32,614 nucleotides of DNA from Candidatus Eisenbergiella stercoravium (GCA_019113175.1 DXHY01000061.1:1-32614); one strand, 5' to 3'. Positions 1 through 8,806 are shown, counted from the stretch's first letter. A program made the numbers and translations. The notes: a model not told the origin generated them from the sequence alone.

Positions 1-9
1 CCATGCCGA

Positions 10-165
10 AGCGTTTTACGCTGAGGCACGCGCGCCGAACCTCCAGTTCGGCGCTGCGATAACGGGATTTGCGACGCTTCGGCGCAAATCCTGATTGAAA
101 AATGCGCTATCGAGCGCATTTTTCAATCTTCCCTCCATGCCAAAGTGCCGCGCTTCACAGCGCGT
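10..165. repeat. Train of consecutive short hairpins
   Basis: Five inverted repeats follow one another at the left edge: 10-22 (5-bp stem, TTT loop), 32-54 (9-bp stem GCGCCGAAC), 65-91 (9-bp stem GGATTTGCG), 93-128 (16-bp stem) and 150-165 (5-bp stem CGCGC, overlapping the stop of the glycosidase gene). All pairings are read directly from the sequence. The array may continue beyond the window. Its function is unknown. It could be a terminator cluster or a dispersed palindromic element. Confidence 0.55.
93..128 (-). terminator. Probable (bidirectional) terminator after the GH127 gene
   Basis: A perfect 16-bp stem with loop ATCG. It has the layout A-tract, GC-rich stem (TGCGCT/AGCGCA), T-tract, so it reads as an intrinsic terminator on either strand. 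It lies 26 bp past the stop of the minus-strand glycosidase gene and would end the permease-to-glycosidase transcript. Confidence 0.65.
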
Positions 166-1945
166 TCATCCAGACCCGCATATCCGTTTCTCCCCGGTTC
201 GCGAATCCATAGTAGGGGATCAGCGTGATTTCCGTTTCCTCCATCCGCCGCTCCCATTTTTCATAGAGCCCCGAGCCTGTCCTTCGGATCCATCCCTTCG
301 TTTTCAGAATGGGAAGGCCGAAATATTCGCTGTCCTCTTCCTCCGGCGCCGCCCCGGTATCCAGCCAGAGCTTATGCAGGCTCTCTTCCTGATCCAGACC
401 CTCCGCGCAGTAAACCACAGGCCCTCTCATGACCGCGGCCTTTCCGGCGTCCTCCCAGACATTTTCATTTGCCATCCGGTATTCCGGGGTCATATCAAAT
501 TCCACCGTAAACGCTTCCGCCTTCACACAGGCGTAGCCGTTCTCCATCGTCCATTCCCTGTCGATGGAAAAATGTCTGCACCAGCCGGGGATTCGAATCA
601 AGATACACTCCGTTCCCGCGGCGGATACCTCCACCCTGCCGGAAACCGGATAGTCCGTCTTCACCCTTACCGTCATGCCGCCGCAGGATAATTCGCTGTC
701 CGCAAACTGATGAATGCAGACCGTCCGCCCCTCCACGCTGTACAGAAGCCTTTCCAGAGAAGCGAGGGTCCTGTTCAGGTTCGGCGGGCAGCAGGAGCAG
801 GTAAAGACCTCCTGTCTCTGCGTGATGGGCAGCCTGACCTTTCCCAGCAGCTTCACCATCCCTTCGTCATACTCCAGCCTTTTTGCCAGCGTGATCTCCA
901 GCGGATTTTCATAAAAAAAGGCCTTTCCGTTCAGAGAGATCCCGGAAAGCATTCCGTTATAAAGTTCCCGCTCGATGACATCCGCATACACCGAAGAATG
1001 CTCCAGCCGAAGCATCCGCTCACAGAACAGGATCATGGCGATGGAAGCGCAGGTTTCCGCATAGGCCGTTTCATTGGGCAGATCATAATTTTCCGTAAAG
1101 CATTCGCCCGTATAGGTGGAGCCGACGCCTCCCGTCAGATACATTTTATGCCGCGTAATGTCAAGAAACAGGCCCCTGCAGGCCTCATGAAGCGCTTCAT
1201 CCTCCGTTTCCCGTGCGGCGTCTGCCATCGCCGTATAGAGATAGAGCGCACGGACGCAATGCCCCTGCGCGGTCTTCTGACTGCGCACGGGAAGGTGGTT
1301 CTGCCTCTGTCTGTCAAAGGGCGGCACGGTCCCTCTGGTGTTCAGAAAATACAGGCCAAGCTCCAGATATCTGCGTTCTCCCGTCACCCGGTACAGACGG
1401 ATGAGCGCGAGCTCGATCTCCTCATGGCCGGGCACGGAAAAGGCGGCCGATTTCTGTACATAAAAAATCTCATAAATATAGTCCGCATATCTGCACATGG
1501 CGTTTAAAAATCTTGTTTCCCCGCAGCACTCCCGGTATGCGGCGGCCGCTTCCATGAGATGTCCCGCGCAGTACAGCTCATGGGCGTCCTGGTCCGTGAA
1601 GCGCCTCCCGGGCTCCACTGTCATAAAATGAGTATTAAAATAGCCGCACGGCTCCTGGTTCTCCTCGATCCGGTCGATCAGCCATTCCAGCCGTTCTCTG
1701 ATCCAGGGGATCTCCTCCTTGCCCAGCAGATACGCTGCCGCCTCCATCCATTTCGCCACATCGGAGTCCCAGTACACATCCGGTTTATGCCCCATCCCTT
1801 CCTTCCAGTCACAGCGGAAGGCCCCTATCCTTCCCGTATCCGCGAACCGGTCCCAGACAGCGCGCATGGTGATCTCCCGGTTTTTGTCGCTCTGCTGTTT
1901 CCAGAAGCCTTCGCGCAGTCTGACTTTCCTGATCCATTCCTCCAT
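155..1945 (-). CDS. GH127 family beta-L-arabinofuranosidase
   Basis: Predicted to release terminal beta-L-arabinofuranose from plant-derived oligosaccharides in the cytoplasm (no signal peptide). The 596-residue product carries the metal-thiolate centre of the family. E297 and C299 lie in AYAETCAS, and C385-C386 in TCSCCPPN. E281 sits 16 residues before E297, the same spacing as the acid/base and zinc glutamates of Bifidobacterium HypBA1. C385 would be the nucleophile. The start was placed at the ATG at 1945 because AAAGGAG lies 6 nt upstream. Longer in-frame starts (1981 and beyond) lack a Shine-Dalgarno. It is the last gene of the permease/binding-protein unit, 128 bp after the binding-protein gene, which links it to an imported arabinoside. 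The family is clear. The exact linkage hydrolysed is inferred, and GH127 also contains other specificities. Confidence 0.87.
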   Translation of the reverse strand: MEEWIRKVRLREGFWKQQSDKNREITMRAVWDRFADTGRIGAFRCDWKEGMGHKPDVYWDSDVAKWMEAAAYLLGKEEIPWIRERLEWLIDRIEENQEPCGYFNTHFMTVEPGRRFTDQDAHELYCAGHLMEAAAAYRECCGETRFLNAMCRYADYIYEIFYVQKSAAFSVPGHEEIELALIRLYRVTGERRYLELGLYFLNTRGTVPPFDRQRQNHLPVRSQKTAQGHCVRALYLYTAMADAARETEDEALHEACRGLFLDITRHKMYLTGGVGSTYTGECFTENYDLPNETAYAETCASIAMILFCERMLRLEHSSVYADVIERELYNGMLSGISLNGKAFFYENPLEITLAKRLEYDEGMVKLLGKVRLPITQRQEVFTCSCCPPNLNRTLASLERLLYSVEGRTVCIHQFADSELSCGGMTVRVKTDYPVSGRVEVSAAGTECILIRIPGWCRHFSIDREWTMENGYACVKAEAFTVEFDMTPEYRMANENVWEDAGKAAVMRGPVVYCAEGLDQEESLHKLWLDTGAAPEEEDSEYFGLPILKTKGWIRRTGSGLYEKWERRMEETEITLIPYYGFANRGETDMRVWMNAL

Positions 1946-1993
1946 CTGCCTCTCCTTTTTCACCTGTTTCTTCTGTTTCATCGCCCCAACCCC

Positions 1994-2023
1994 CGGAGGG
2001 CCGGCCAAAAGGCCGGCCCTCCG
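1994..2023 (-). other. Strong intercistronic hairpin between binding protein and GH127 genes
   Basis: A perfect 13-bp, almost all G+C stem (CGGAGGGCCGGCC) with a 4-nt loop. No T-tract follows on the minus strand, so it is a poor terminator. Such structures after binding-protein genes often protect the upstream message from 3' decay and so raise binding-protein over downstream expression. That role is inferred here. Confidence 0.6.
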
Positions 2024-2073
2024 AAAGCTTCCGCATGCTCCGATGCCGCACGGGCGGCATGAACCATCTTTTT

Positions 2074-3756
2074 TTACTGGCTGTTCCACCTGTCATAGGA
2101 TGCCTGATAGACCTCAAGCACTTCGTTGATGCCCATCTGTTCCAGCGTCTGGCAGTAGCTGTCCCATTCGGTCTCAATGTCCGCCACGCCAGTGATGAAC
2201 TTGCCTTCCATTTCCTTATAGTAGGTCTTGATATCCGTCAGCCGGTTATCCAGCGTGTACTGCTCATCCTCCGTAAAGGTCAGAAGGTCCACAGGGAAAT
2301 ACAGGTCGGACTGATAAGGGATCACGTTATTCACAAAGCCCTGCTGTCTCGCCTTGCTGTTTCCTTCCGTTTCCGTCACCAGGCCGGCAAGAGCGTCCTG
2401 ACGTCCTGCGCCCTCCCAGATCAGTTCTCCATACTGATAATTGGTAAAAGCGCCGTCATACTCCTCCGGGCAGTGGAACACGTAGACGCCGGAGCCTTCC
2501 TCGCCGTAATCCCAGTCCACGCCTTCCATGCCATAGCAGAAGGATTCTCCATACAGGCCGCTTCCCTCCACTACCTCTTCCGTGGCGTACATGATATCGA
2601 ACATCCGGCAGAGCTCTTCCACATATTCGCTCTCGGCGTTCATATAGAAGCCGCCGTTGGGGAAATAAACGGATTTTCCGAGGATTTCCTGAGTGGAATC
2701 ATATTCCGAGGTCAGAGGAGCCATGCAGTCCAGATGGAAGGTTCTGTCCGCGAAATCGGAAGCCTCCAGGGAATTTCCCTCTCCTCCGCCGATGAACGCC
2801 ACCTTTCCGGATTTTGCCCGGTCAAACCGGACCGTCCCGTCCATGGTCAGATATTCCTGATCGATCAGTCCCTCTTCATACAGCTGGTTCATGTAGGTCA
2901 GATAAAGCTTCATCTGCTCGGAGGTACGGTTGAAGATCACCTTACCCGTGCCGTCATCGTCGAAGTTCATGTTGGTCAGAGGGCCGAAGGCAGCGAACAG
3001 CATGGGCCCCCAGTAGGATTCGTCGTTTGACAGATCCGGGATGAAGCTCGCTTCCCCGTTCTTTTCCTTCAGCACGGCCAGCGCGTCGTGGAATTCCTCT
3101 ACCGTCGTCGGCATGCTCAGGCCCGCCGCATCCAGCACGTCCGTTCTCACATAGGGCCTTGCCGAAGCCGTGGTCGCCGAAACTTCAATGCCGGGCAGGC
3201 TGTACATTTCCCCGTTGATCTCGATGGAAGCCTTTTTCGCGATGGGGTAGTCCTCAAAGGTCTGGACAAGGTTGGGCATCAGATCCAGATAATCCAGATA
3301 GTTGACGAACCTTCCGCCCACAACGCCATAATCGTTTACCATGCTGGAATCCAGATTATAATGGATGAAATCCGGCCAGTCGCCGCCCGCCAGATAGGTG
3401 GCCAGAGCGTCCGCGTCGATGACCTCCCATTCGATGTTGATCCCGGTCACTTCGGAAACCTTGTTCCACACCAGACGGTCGCTTCTGGTCGCGGTGTCCT
3501 TTCCAACCACCAGACCCGTCACGGTAATGGGCTCATCCACGATCGGATAAGTGCCGGCTTCCGCCGCGGCAGCCGTTTCCGCCGAAGCCTCCTGCGAAGC
3601 GGCCGTCTCCTCCCCGGAAGAGGCCTCCGAAGCGGCTTCCTGCGTTTCCGCCGCGGCCGGAGCAGACGAAGCGGTCTCTCCTCCGGTCTGTCCGCATGCG
3701 CCAAGGGACAGAACCATGGCCGCCGTCAGGATCAATGATACCAGTTTTTTCTTCAT
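2074..3756 (-). CDS. Carbohydrate ABC transporter substrate-binding lipoprotein (LplA/YtcQ type)
   Basis: Extracellular solute-binding protein of a carbohydrate importer. The 560-residue product begins with a lipoprotein signal: positive MKKK, a hydrophobic stretch, and the lipobox LGAC with C21 as the lipidated cysteine. A Ser/Ala/Glu/Thr-rich linker follows to about residue 65 and then a large periplasmic-binding-protein fold. The length (over 500) fits the LplA/YtcQ group that pairs with LplB and YtcP permeases, as it does here. The start at 3756 is preceded by AAAGGG; an upstream in-frame ATG at 3789 would bury the signal peptide. A GCCGC/GCGGC hairpin (3772-3787) lies just before the ribosome binding site. 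No ATPase gene is in the window, so a shared MsmX-type ATPase encoded elsewhere probably energises the transporter. The ligand is inferred from the neighbours only. Confidence 0.88.
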   Translation of the reverse strand: MKKKLVSLILTAAMVLSLGACGQTGGETASSAPAAAETQEAASEASSGEETAASQEASAETAAAAEAGTYPIVDEPITVTGLVVGKDTATRSDRLVWNKVSEVTGINIEWEVIDADALATYLAGGDWPDFIHYNLDSSMVNDYGVVGGRFVNYLDYLDLMPNLVQTFEDYPIAKKASIEINGEMYSLPGIEVSATTASARPYVRTDVLDAAGLSMPTTVEEFHDALAVLKEKNGEASFIPDLSNDESYWGPMLFAAFGPLTNMNFDDDGTGKVIFNRTSEQMKLYLTYMNQLYEEGLIDQEYLTMDGTVRFDRAKSGKVAFIGGGEGNSLEASDFADRTFHLDCMAPLTSEYDSTQEILGKSVYFPNGGFYMNAESEYVEELCRMFDIMYATEEVVEGSGLYGESFCYGMEGVDWDYGEEGSGVYVFHCPEEYDGAFTNYQYGELIWEGAGRQDALAGLVTETEGNSKARQQGFVNNVIPYQSDLYFPVDLLTFTEDEQYTLDNRLTDIKTYYKEMEGKFITGVADIETEWDSYCQTLEQMGINEVLEVYQASYDRWNSQ

Positions 3757-3824
3757 AACAACACCCTTTCCGCCGCTTTTTCGCGGCATTTTTTTGAATT
3801 AAATCCGGCTTTCTCAGGGCGAAG

Positions 3825-4712
3825 TCACCCCTTGACCGAGCCGATCATAACTCCCTTGTCAAAATATTTCTGCAGGAACGGATAGACGATCAAAAGCGGC
3901 AGCGAAGATACCACGATGACCGCGTAGCGCATCAGCGCTTCCAGATTGGCGAGCGTCTGCCCGTAGCCCGCCGCCTCCTCCATGTCCGCCTGCGTCTGCG
4001 CCAGGATCAGGATCCGCCGCAGAAATACCTGCAGAGGCTGTTTGGCGTCGTCCCGGATGTAGATCATGGCGTCAAAGTAGGAATTCCAGTGCACGACGGC
4101 AAAATACAGGACCATCACGCCCAGAAGCGCCTTCGACAGCGGCAGGATGATCTTCACAAACGTCCCGATCACGGAACAGCCGTCGATGGACGCCGCCTCC
4201 TCCAGTTCCACCGGCATGGAAGAAAAGAAGGAACGGCAGATGATACAGTTATAGGTATTGAAGGCTCCGAGAATGATGAGCACCAGCCTGCTGTTGTACA
4301 GGCCAAGGCTGTTCACCCACAGGAAGGTGGGGATCATTCCGCCTGAAAAGTACATGGTAATCATGAACAGCGTCATGAAAAAGCGGTTTCCCGGAACCGT
4401 TTTTTTCGACAGCACATATCCCGCCGGCACGGTGACGAGCAGATTCAGCAGGGTTCCGATCACCGTGTAAAAAATGGTATTGGCATAGCCGATCAGGATG
4501 TCCTGATTCTGAAAGATCTGCGCGTATCCGTCAAAGGTGATCCCCTTCGGCAGCAGCAGGACCTTTCCCGTCGCCACCATCTGCGGATCGCTGATGGAGC
4601 TGGACAGCACCAGGATCAGCGGATAGACGACGATAGCAAGCAGGAACAGGGCAATGATATGTACCACGACGTCAAACGGCGTCAGCTTTTTTCTTTTCGT
4701 TTTCCCGGTCAT
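3825..4712 (-). CDS. Carbohydrate ABC transporter permease (YtcP/LplC type)
   Basis: One of two membrane subunits of the sugar importer. The 295-residue protein has about six hydrophobic segments starting near residue 13, and the cytoplasmic EAA loop that docks the ATPase, seen as EEAASIDGCS followed by ILPL. It ends in the YFDKGVMIGSVKG tail typical of YtcP/LplC proteins. The ATG at 4712 has GGGGAGG 8 nt upstream. It lies 21 bp after the partner permease and 68 bp before the binding-protein gene, in one transcription unit. The family assignment is secure. Substrate specificity cannot be read from the permease. Confidence 0.9.
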   Translation of the reverse strand: MTGKTKRKKLTPFDVVVHIIALFLLAIVVYPLILVLSSSISDPQMVATGKVLLLPKGITFDGYAQIFQNQDILIGYANTIFYTVIGTLLNLLVTVPAGYVLSKKTVPGNRFFMTLFMITMYFSGGMIPTFLWVNSLGLYNSRLVLIILGAFNTYNCIICRSFFSSMPVELEEAASIDGCSVIGTFVKIILPLSKALLGVMVLYFAVVHWNSYFDAMIYIRDDAKQPLQVFLRRILILAQTQADMEEAAGYGQTLANLEALMRYAVIVVSSLPLLIVYPFLQKYFDKGVMIGSVKG

Positions 4713-4733
4713 TTTCTTTCCTCCCCTTCCGCC

Positions 4734-5669
4734 TTAAAAGAGACTCGTTTCGCTGTATTTTCTGGAAATCGCGTTGGCGATCAGCAGCATGACCACATTG
4801 ACCACGTTGTTGAAAAGTCCCACCGCCGTGGAAAAGCTGTAACTCGTATTGACGATACCCCGTTTATACACGTAGGTGGAGATCACCTCCGCCACCTCCA
4901 TGTTCAGATCGTTCTGAAGCAGATATACCTTTTCATAGCCCACGGAGGCGATATTGCCGATCTGCAGGATCAGCATGATGATGATCGTGGGAAGGATGCC
5001 CGGAATGTTAATATGAAGGATCCTCTGGAGCCGGGACGCGCCGTCGATGGACGCCGTCTCGTGCAGACACGGATCGATCCCGGAAAGCGCCGCGATGTAG
5101 ATGATGGCTCCCCATCCCATATCCTGCCACACGCCGGACCACACATACAGGTGCCTGAAATATTTCGGATCTCCAAGGAAGTACACGCTGTCCATTCCCA
5201 GCGCGTTCAGGATCGTATTGACCACTCCCATGGAAGGAGAAAACAATATGGTAATCATACCCACGATAACCACGGTGGAAATAAAGTGCGGCGCGTACAG
5301 CACGGTCTGCGTCACCCGCTTAAATCCTCCGCTCAGCTCGTTGACAACCAGCGCCACAAGGATCGGCACCGGGAACCCCACAAACAGCGTGTACAGGGAC
5401 AGGGCGAAGGTATTGCGGATCAGATTCCAGAAATAATATCCGTTGAAGAAATCCGTAAAATTCCGGAAGCCCACCCACCGGCTTCCCAGAATCCCCAAAG
5501 AAACCTTATAATCCTTGAACGCGATCTGCAGCCCGTACATCGGCGCGTAGCAGAAGATCAGCACGTAGATCACGGCGGGCAGGATCAGCAGATAATACTG
5601 CCTGCTTTTCCAGATCCGGCTTCTCAGAGGGATATTTGAGGAAACCGTTCGTTTTTTCTTTTTCATCAT
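4734..5669 (-). CDS. Carbohydrate ABC transporter permease (LplB/YteP type)
   Basis: First gene of the permease-binding protein-glycosidase unit and the second membrane subunit of the importer. The protein is 311 residues with the N-terminal LplB signature YYLLILPAVIYVLIFCYAPM, several further membrane segments, and an EAA loop (HETASIDGASRLQRI followed by NIPGI). The chosen start is the first of two adjacent ATG codons at 5669, with AAAGGAG 7 nt before it. A reading frame open further upstream would run into the promoter. A near-consensus promoter lies at 5719-5747, so this unit can be expressed separately from the regulator gene upstream. Confidence 0.9.
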   Translation of the reverse strand: MMKKKKRTVSSNIPLRSRIWKSRQYYLLILPAVIYVLIFCYAPMYGLQIAFKDYKVSLGILGSRWVGFRNFTDFFNGYYFWNLIRNTFALSLYTLFVGFPVPILVALVVNELSGGFKRVTQTVLYAPHFISTVVIVGMITILFSPSMGVVNTILNALGMDSVYFLGDPKYFRHLYVWSGVWQDMGWGAIIYIAALSGIDPCLHETASIDGASRLQRILHINIPGILPTIIIMLILQIGNIASVGYEKVYLLQNDLNMEVAEVISTYVYKRGIVNTSYSFSTAVGLFNNVVNVVMLLIANAISRKYSETSLF

Positions 5670-5718
5670 CCACCATCTCCTTTTCGTGATTTTGTATTGT
5701 TTTTCTCTTGTTAATGCG

Positions 5719-5747
5719 ATTATATTGTGCATATTTCGGCCGTTCAA
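5719..5747 (-). promoter_or_regulatory. Sigma-A type promoter of the permease unit
   Basis: On the minus strand TTGAAC (5747-5742), a 17-bp spacer and a perfect TATAAT (5724-5719). It lies about 50 bp before the permease start codon. The -35 box overlaps the inner copy of a direct repeat that may bind the local AraC regulator. Confidence 0.8.
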
Positions 5748-5808
5748 GAATACTTTTTTGCCATTTCAGGCACTTTGCATCAAAAGCAAAATTTTGAAGC
5801 GTACTTTT
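5743..5808. promoter_or_regulatory. Candidate AraC operator pair upstream of the permease promoter
   Basis: Two 15-bp direct repeats, TTCAAGAATACTTTT (5743-5757) and TTGAAGCGTACTTTT (5794-5808), match at 12 of 15 positions and start 51 bp apart, about five helical turns. The inner one covers the -35 box. The outer one overlaps GCAAAATTTTGAAG (5786-5799), which recurs with one mismatch upstream of the GH105 promoter. AraC proteins usually activate from two such half-sites. The assignment to this regulator is inferred. Confidence 0.5.
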
Positions 5809-5863
5809 ATGCGATCTGCCGCGCGTCCCGTCCGCCTTTCCCCAGTCCCTCCGACTTTTCATA

Positions 5864-5889
5864 GAAAAAAGAAACGGCCTCCGGCCGCA
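5864..5889 (-). terminator. Intrinsic terminator after the AraC regulator gene
   Basis: On the minus strand the short GC stem CGGCC/GGCCG (loop GGA) is followed by TTTCTTTTTTC. It lies about 55 bp past the regulator stop and before the permease promoter, and so separates the two units, at least in part. Confidence 0.6.
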
Positions 5890-5942
5890 TCGTTCTGCAG
5901 CCAGAAGCCGCCGCCTGCCGCTTCTGAAGCAGGCTGTCAATT

Positions 5943-7790
5943 TTATCCCTCCCGGAACCGGGTCGGGGAAACGCCAGTTGACGCTTTAAAAATTCTGGAA
6001 AAATAGTTGTCGTTGCCAAAGCCCGACAGGATGGAAATCTCCCGGATGGAGTAAGAGGTTGTCAGCAGCAGCTCCTTCGCGTAATCCAGGCGCTTCGCGT
6101 TCACGTATTCCGTAAAGCCGATTCCCACCTGACTTTTAAACATCCTGCTCAAGGTATAGCTGGAAATCTGAAAGGCGTCCGCCACCTGGGTCTGGCTGAG
6201 ATCCGTATCCCTGTAATGGGCTTCCAGATAGGCAAGGATCTCGTCCCTCTTCTTTTTCTGCTGCTCTTTCCTGGACTGCTGCGCCTTCTGATCCTCCAAT
6301 TCCAGAGTCAGCTTCGTCTCCCGTTCCTTCTTTTTTTCACAGCAGTACAGATAGCTGGAGCGGATCTCATCGGGAGATTCCACCACCTTTCCCGGATAAA
6401 AGGAATAATCCGAAACAAACCTCTCCCGGAACCTTCCTTCCATCCATACCTCCAGCTCCCCGGCATTCGCTTCTTTCAGAAAGGCGATGATGACGTTCTG
6501 ATCTTCCTCCTGCAGGTCGGTTACGAACAGCCTCGCGGAAAACTGTTTTTCCGCCTCTTTCGCAAACTGCGACGCCTCGCTGCTCAAAAGCACATGTCCC
6601 TCCAGAAGATAGACGCAGTAACCGGTCGCGGGCGCTCCCGCCACCAGGCGTTCCAGCTTTCCGGCAGACACCGGGACGCCATAAAGCAGATGGCTGACAA
6701 GAAGGTCCAGGACGAGCATTTCCTGCTCCTGAATCTTCACGCTCCTGTCATGCAGAGCGTTCTGGATCGTCTCGAACTCTCCTCCCTCATACTCCTCATA
6801 ATTCTCCATTCCCGCAAGCAGCCGGTGCACCGGACGGTATTCCATATACAGGGCCGCCACGCACAACGCCAGGAGAAACAGCACCAGAAACACGGACAGC
6901 AGACGCATATTCTGATAAAACTCCGTGATATTATTCTGCAGCGAGTCTTCCGTCACATACACGGCAAAGGAAAGGGGCAGCAGGCTGTTGCTGCTTTGAT
7001 ACAGCACCTTCTGCCTGATCCCGTGCGTCGTTCTCTCGGTTTCTTCCAGTCTGAGTTCCTCTGCCCCGGCCGCATCCCCAAAGGCGAGGAAAACCTGATC
7101 CGTCAGGCTGTTTAACACATAAAAGTATACGCCCTCCTCATCATAGCCCACATTCCACAGATCCTTATAATTCTGCGGGTCGATCACATAGAAGATCAGG
7201 GCTTTGTCTCCGCCGCTTCCCAGGGTGGTGCAGTAGCCCGCCAGCATTTTTCCCTCATGGCTGTCCGCGGTGTTCGTCGTCGCGAACACCATCTTCATCT
7301 GCCGGTAGTTCCCTTCGGAGAAAAAATGCATCGCCTGCTCAGCGTCTCCTCCATCCTGAAGCAGCGTGTTTTCCACATACTGCTTCAAAGACCGGTTTCC
7401 GCTTCTGGTGATCACGCTGTCTATTCCATAATAATAGATCCCCCAGTCGCTGATGTCGAAATTGGCATTCTCCTTCAGCTCCTCCACCGCCTCATAATAC
7501 CAGTAGGCGTTCTCCTGAAAGCTTTCCTCTCCCCGGAAAAAAGCACTGTCCGTCTTCCTGCTGCCCACACTCAGCCGGGACGCGTGATCCTTCAGCTCCG
7601 TCAGCTCCCTGTTGAAGCCGTTCATGAAGGACTCCGTCATCTTTTCATAATAGGCTTCATTCCCTTTTCGCATCTCTTCAAAGGAACGATTCCAGAAAAA
7701 CCAGGTAATCAGAATGACAGGAAGAGCAAGCATCAGAAAAATGATGAGGGTCAGCCGGTACAGATACCGATATCTTTTTCTTTTCATCAT
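5943..7790 (-). CDS. Membrane-anchored AraC-family transcriptional regulator
   Basis: Likely senses an extracellular sugar signal and activates the two promoters of this locus. In the 615-residue protein, membrane segment 1 (about 11-33) and membrane segment 2 (about 295-316) enclose a roughly 260-residue extracytoplasmic sensor region. A cytoplasmic linker follows with a Lys/Glu/Gln-rich, probably helical, stretch near 485-515, then a double helix-turn-helix AraC domain (516-615) containing SYSIREISILSGFGNDNYFS and ending FKASTGVSPTRFR. It resembles YesN-like regulators, but the receiver domain is absent and the sensor is built in. The ATG at 7790 overlaps the GH105 stop in ATGATGA, so translation is probably coupled. 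A second ATG at 7787 is equally possible. The inducer is unknown. Confidence 0.87.
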   Translation of the reverse strand: MMKRKRYRYLYRLTLIIFLMLALPVILITWFFWNRSFEEMRKGNEAYYEKMTESFMNGFNRELTELKDHASRLSVGSRKTDSAFFRGEESFQENAYWYYEAVEELKENANFDISDWGIYYYGIDSVITRSGNRSLKQYVENTLLQDGGDAEQAMHFFSEGNYRQMKMVFATTNTADSHEGKMLAGYCTTLGSGGDKALIFYVIDPQNYKDLWNVGYDEEGVYFYVLNSLTDQVFLAFGDAAGAEELRLEETERTTHGIRQKVLYQSSNSLLPLSFAVYVTEDSLQNNITEFYQNMRLLSVFLVLFLLALCVAALYMEYRPVHRLLAGMENYEEYEGGEFETIQNALHDRSVKIQEQEMLVLDLLVSHLLYGVPVSAGKLERLVAGAPATGYCVYLLEGHVLLSSEASQFAKEAEKQFSARLFVTDLQEEDQNVIIAFLKEANAGELEVWMEGRFRERFVSDYSFYPGKVVESPDEIRSSYLYCCEKKKERETKLTLELEDQKAQQSRKEQQKKKRDEILAYLEAHYRDTDLSQTQVADAFQISSYTLSRMFKSQVGIGFTEYVNAKRLDYAKELLLTTSYSIREISILSGFGNDNYFSRIFKASTGVSPTRFREG

Positions 7791-8806
7791 TCCGCCCGCA
7801 TTTCATAAATCAGTTCCCGGCATACCAGAAGGAAGGTTCCCACCGCATAATCATTCGTACATTCCTTTCTCACCGGGCCCGGAGCCGCCGCGACCGTCTG
7901 CACCCAGGCGATCCTTCCATCCTCCTGCACCGCTTCCTTCACCAGGGCATCAAATCCCCTTATGGCGCAGTCCCTGTAATCCTCCGGCAGGATCCCCAAC
8001 CGGATTCCCATCAGCATGCCAAGCACATTGAGCACCGTTCCGGAGGTTTCCGGCATGTCAAACTCCTGCGGAGAAAGGAGGCTCGTATGCCAGAAGCCAT
8101 CTTCCTGCTGGCAGCTTCGCAGAGCCTGAGCCATCCTGCGAAAGGTCTGTTCATATTCCCTGTAATAAGCGTGCTCCTCCGGAAGGATCTCGAGCGTCCT
8201 GGCAAGACCGGCGAATACCCAGCCGTTTCCCCGGGACCAGAATACCTTTTTCCCGTCCGCCGTCCGCGCCCGGTCCGGAAGATAGTTTTCATCCCGGAAC
8301 CACAGACCCTCCTGTTCGTCATACAGGCCCCGTTCTTTTTTCGTATTCAGAAACAGCCGGTACGCCTTATCGAACAATTTTTCCTCCTTCAGGCAGAGTC
8401 CCGCACGATTGTAAAAATGAAGGGCCATGTAGATGGCGTCTATCCACCACCAGTAATCATTCTGCGGATCCTGCGCCGTCCATTCCATGGTTTTTCTGAT
8501 ATGCTCCATGCTGCCCTTTACGCCGTATTTTTCCATCAGGTCCAGATAGGTCTCCCCGCAGCTTAAATCATCCGCGTTGGTCGCCTGATCCTGCGGATTT
8601 CTGTAAAAATTCCAGCCGTTGTTTTCTGCCCACCGGACGGCATATTCCAGATATTCCGGTTTTTTCAGAATCTCGTACGCCGCCATATTCCCCAGAAAAT
8701 AAGCGGCCCGCTCCCAGGCGCAGTCCCCCGTTTCCGGATTCTGCCCGATCCAGTAATCGTTCACCCGTTCCATCAGTGCGCAGAGCTCTTTTTCCGTTTT
8801 TGCCAT
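7787..8806 (-). CDS. GH105 family unsaturated uronyl hydrolase (YteR/YesR type)
   Basis: Predicted to remove the 4,5-unsaturated uronic acid left at the non-reducing end of oligosaccharides by pectin or related lyases, in the cytoplasm. The protein is 339 residues, near the family length, with an alpha/alpha-barrel pattern. Visible family motifs are NADDLSCGETY (78-87), WWWIDAIYMA with D123 as the likely catalytic aspartate, FWSRGNGWVFAGL (189-201) and PETSGT (252-257). The start at 8806 has AAGGGAGG 8 nt upstream; the in-frame ATG 27 bp earlier lacks one. It is the first gene after the promoter at 8859-8888 and overlaps the regulator gene by 4 bp. Specificity between rhamnogalacturonyl and other unsaturated glucuronyl substrates cannot be decided here. 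Confidence 0.85.
   Translation of the reverse strand: MAKTEKELCALMERVNDYWIGQNPETGDCAWERAAYFLGNMAAYEILKKPEYLEYAVRWAENNGWNFYRNPQDQATNADDLSCGETYLDLMEKYGVKGSMEHIRKTMEWTAQDPQNDYWWWIDAIYMALHFYNRAGLCLKEEKLFDKAYRLFLNTKKERGLYDEQEGLWFRDENYLPDRARTADGKKVFWSRGNGWVFAGLARTLEILPEEHAYYREYEQTFRRMAQALRSCQQEDGFWHTSLLSPQEFDMPETSGTVLNVLGMLMGIRLGILPEDYRDCAIRGFDALVKEAVQEDGRIAWVQTVAAAPGPVRKECTNDYAVGTFLLVCRELIYEMRAE

Noticed and set aside
2035-3030. 331-codon plus-strand open frame
   Set aside because: Antisense to the binding-protein gene, no start signal and no family.
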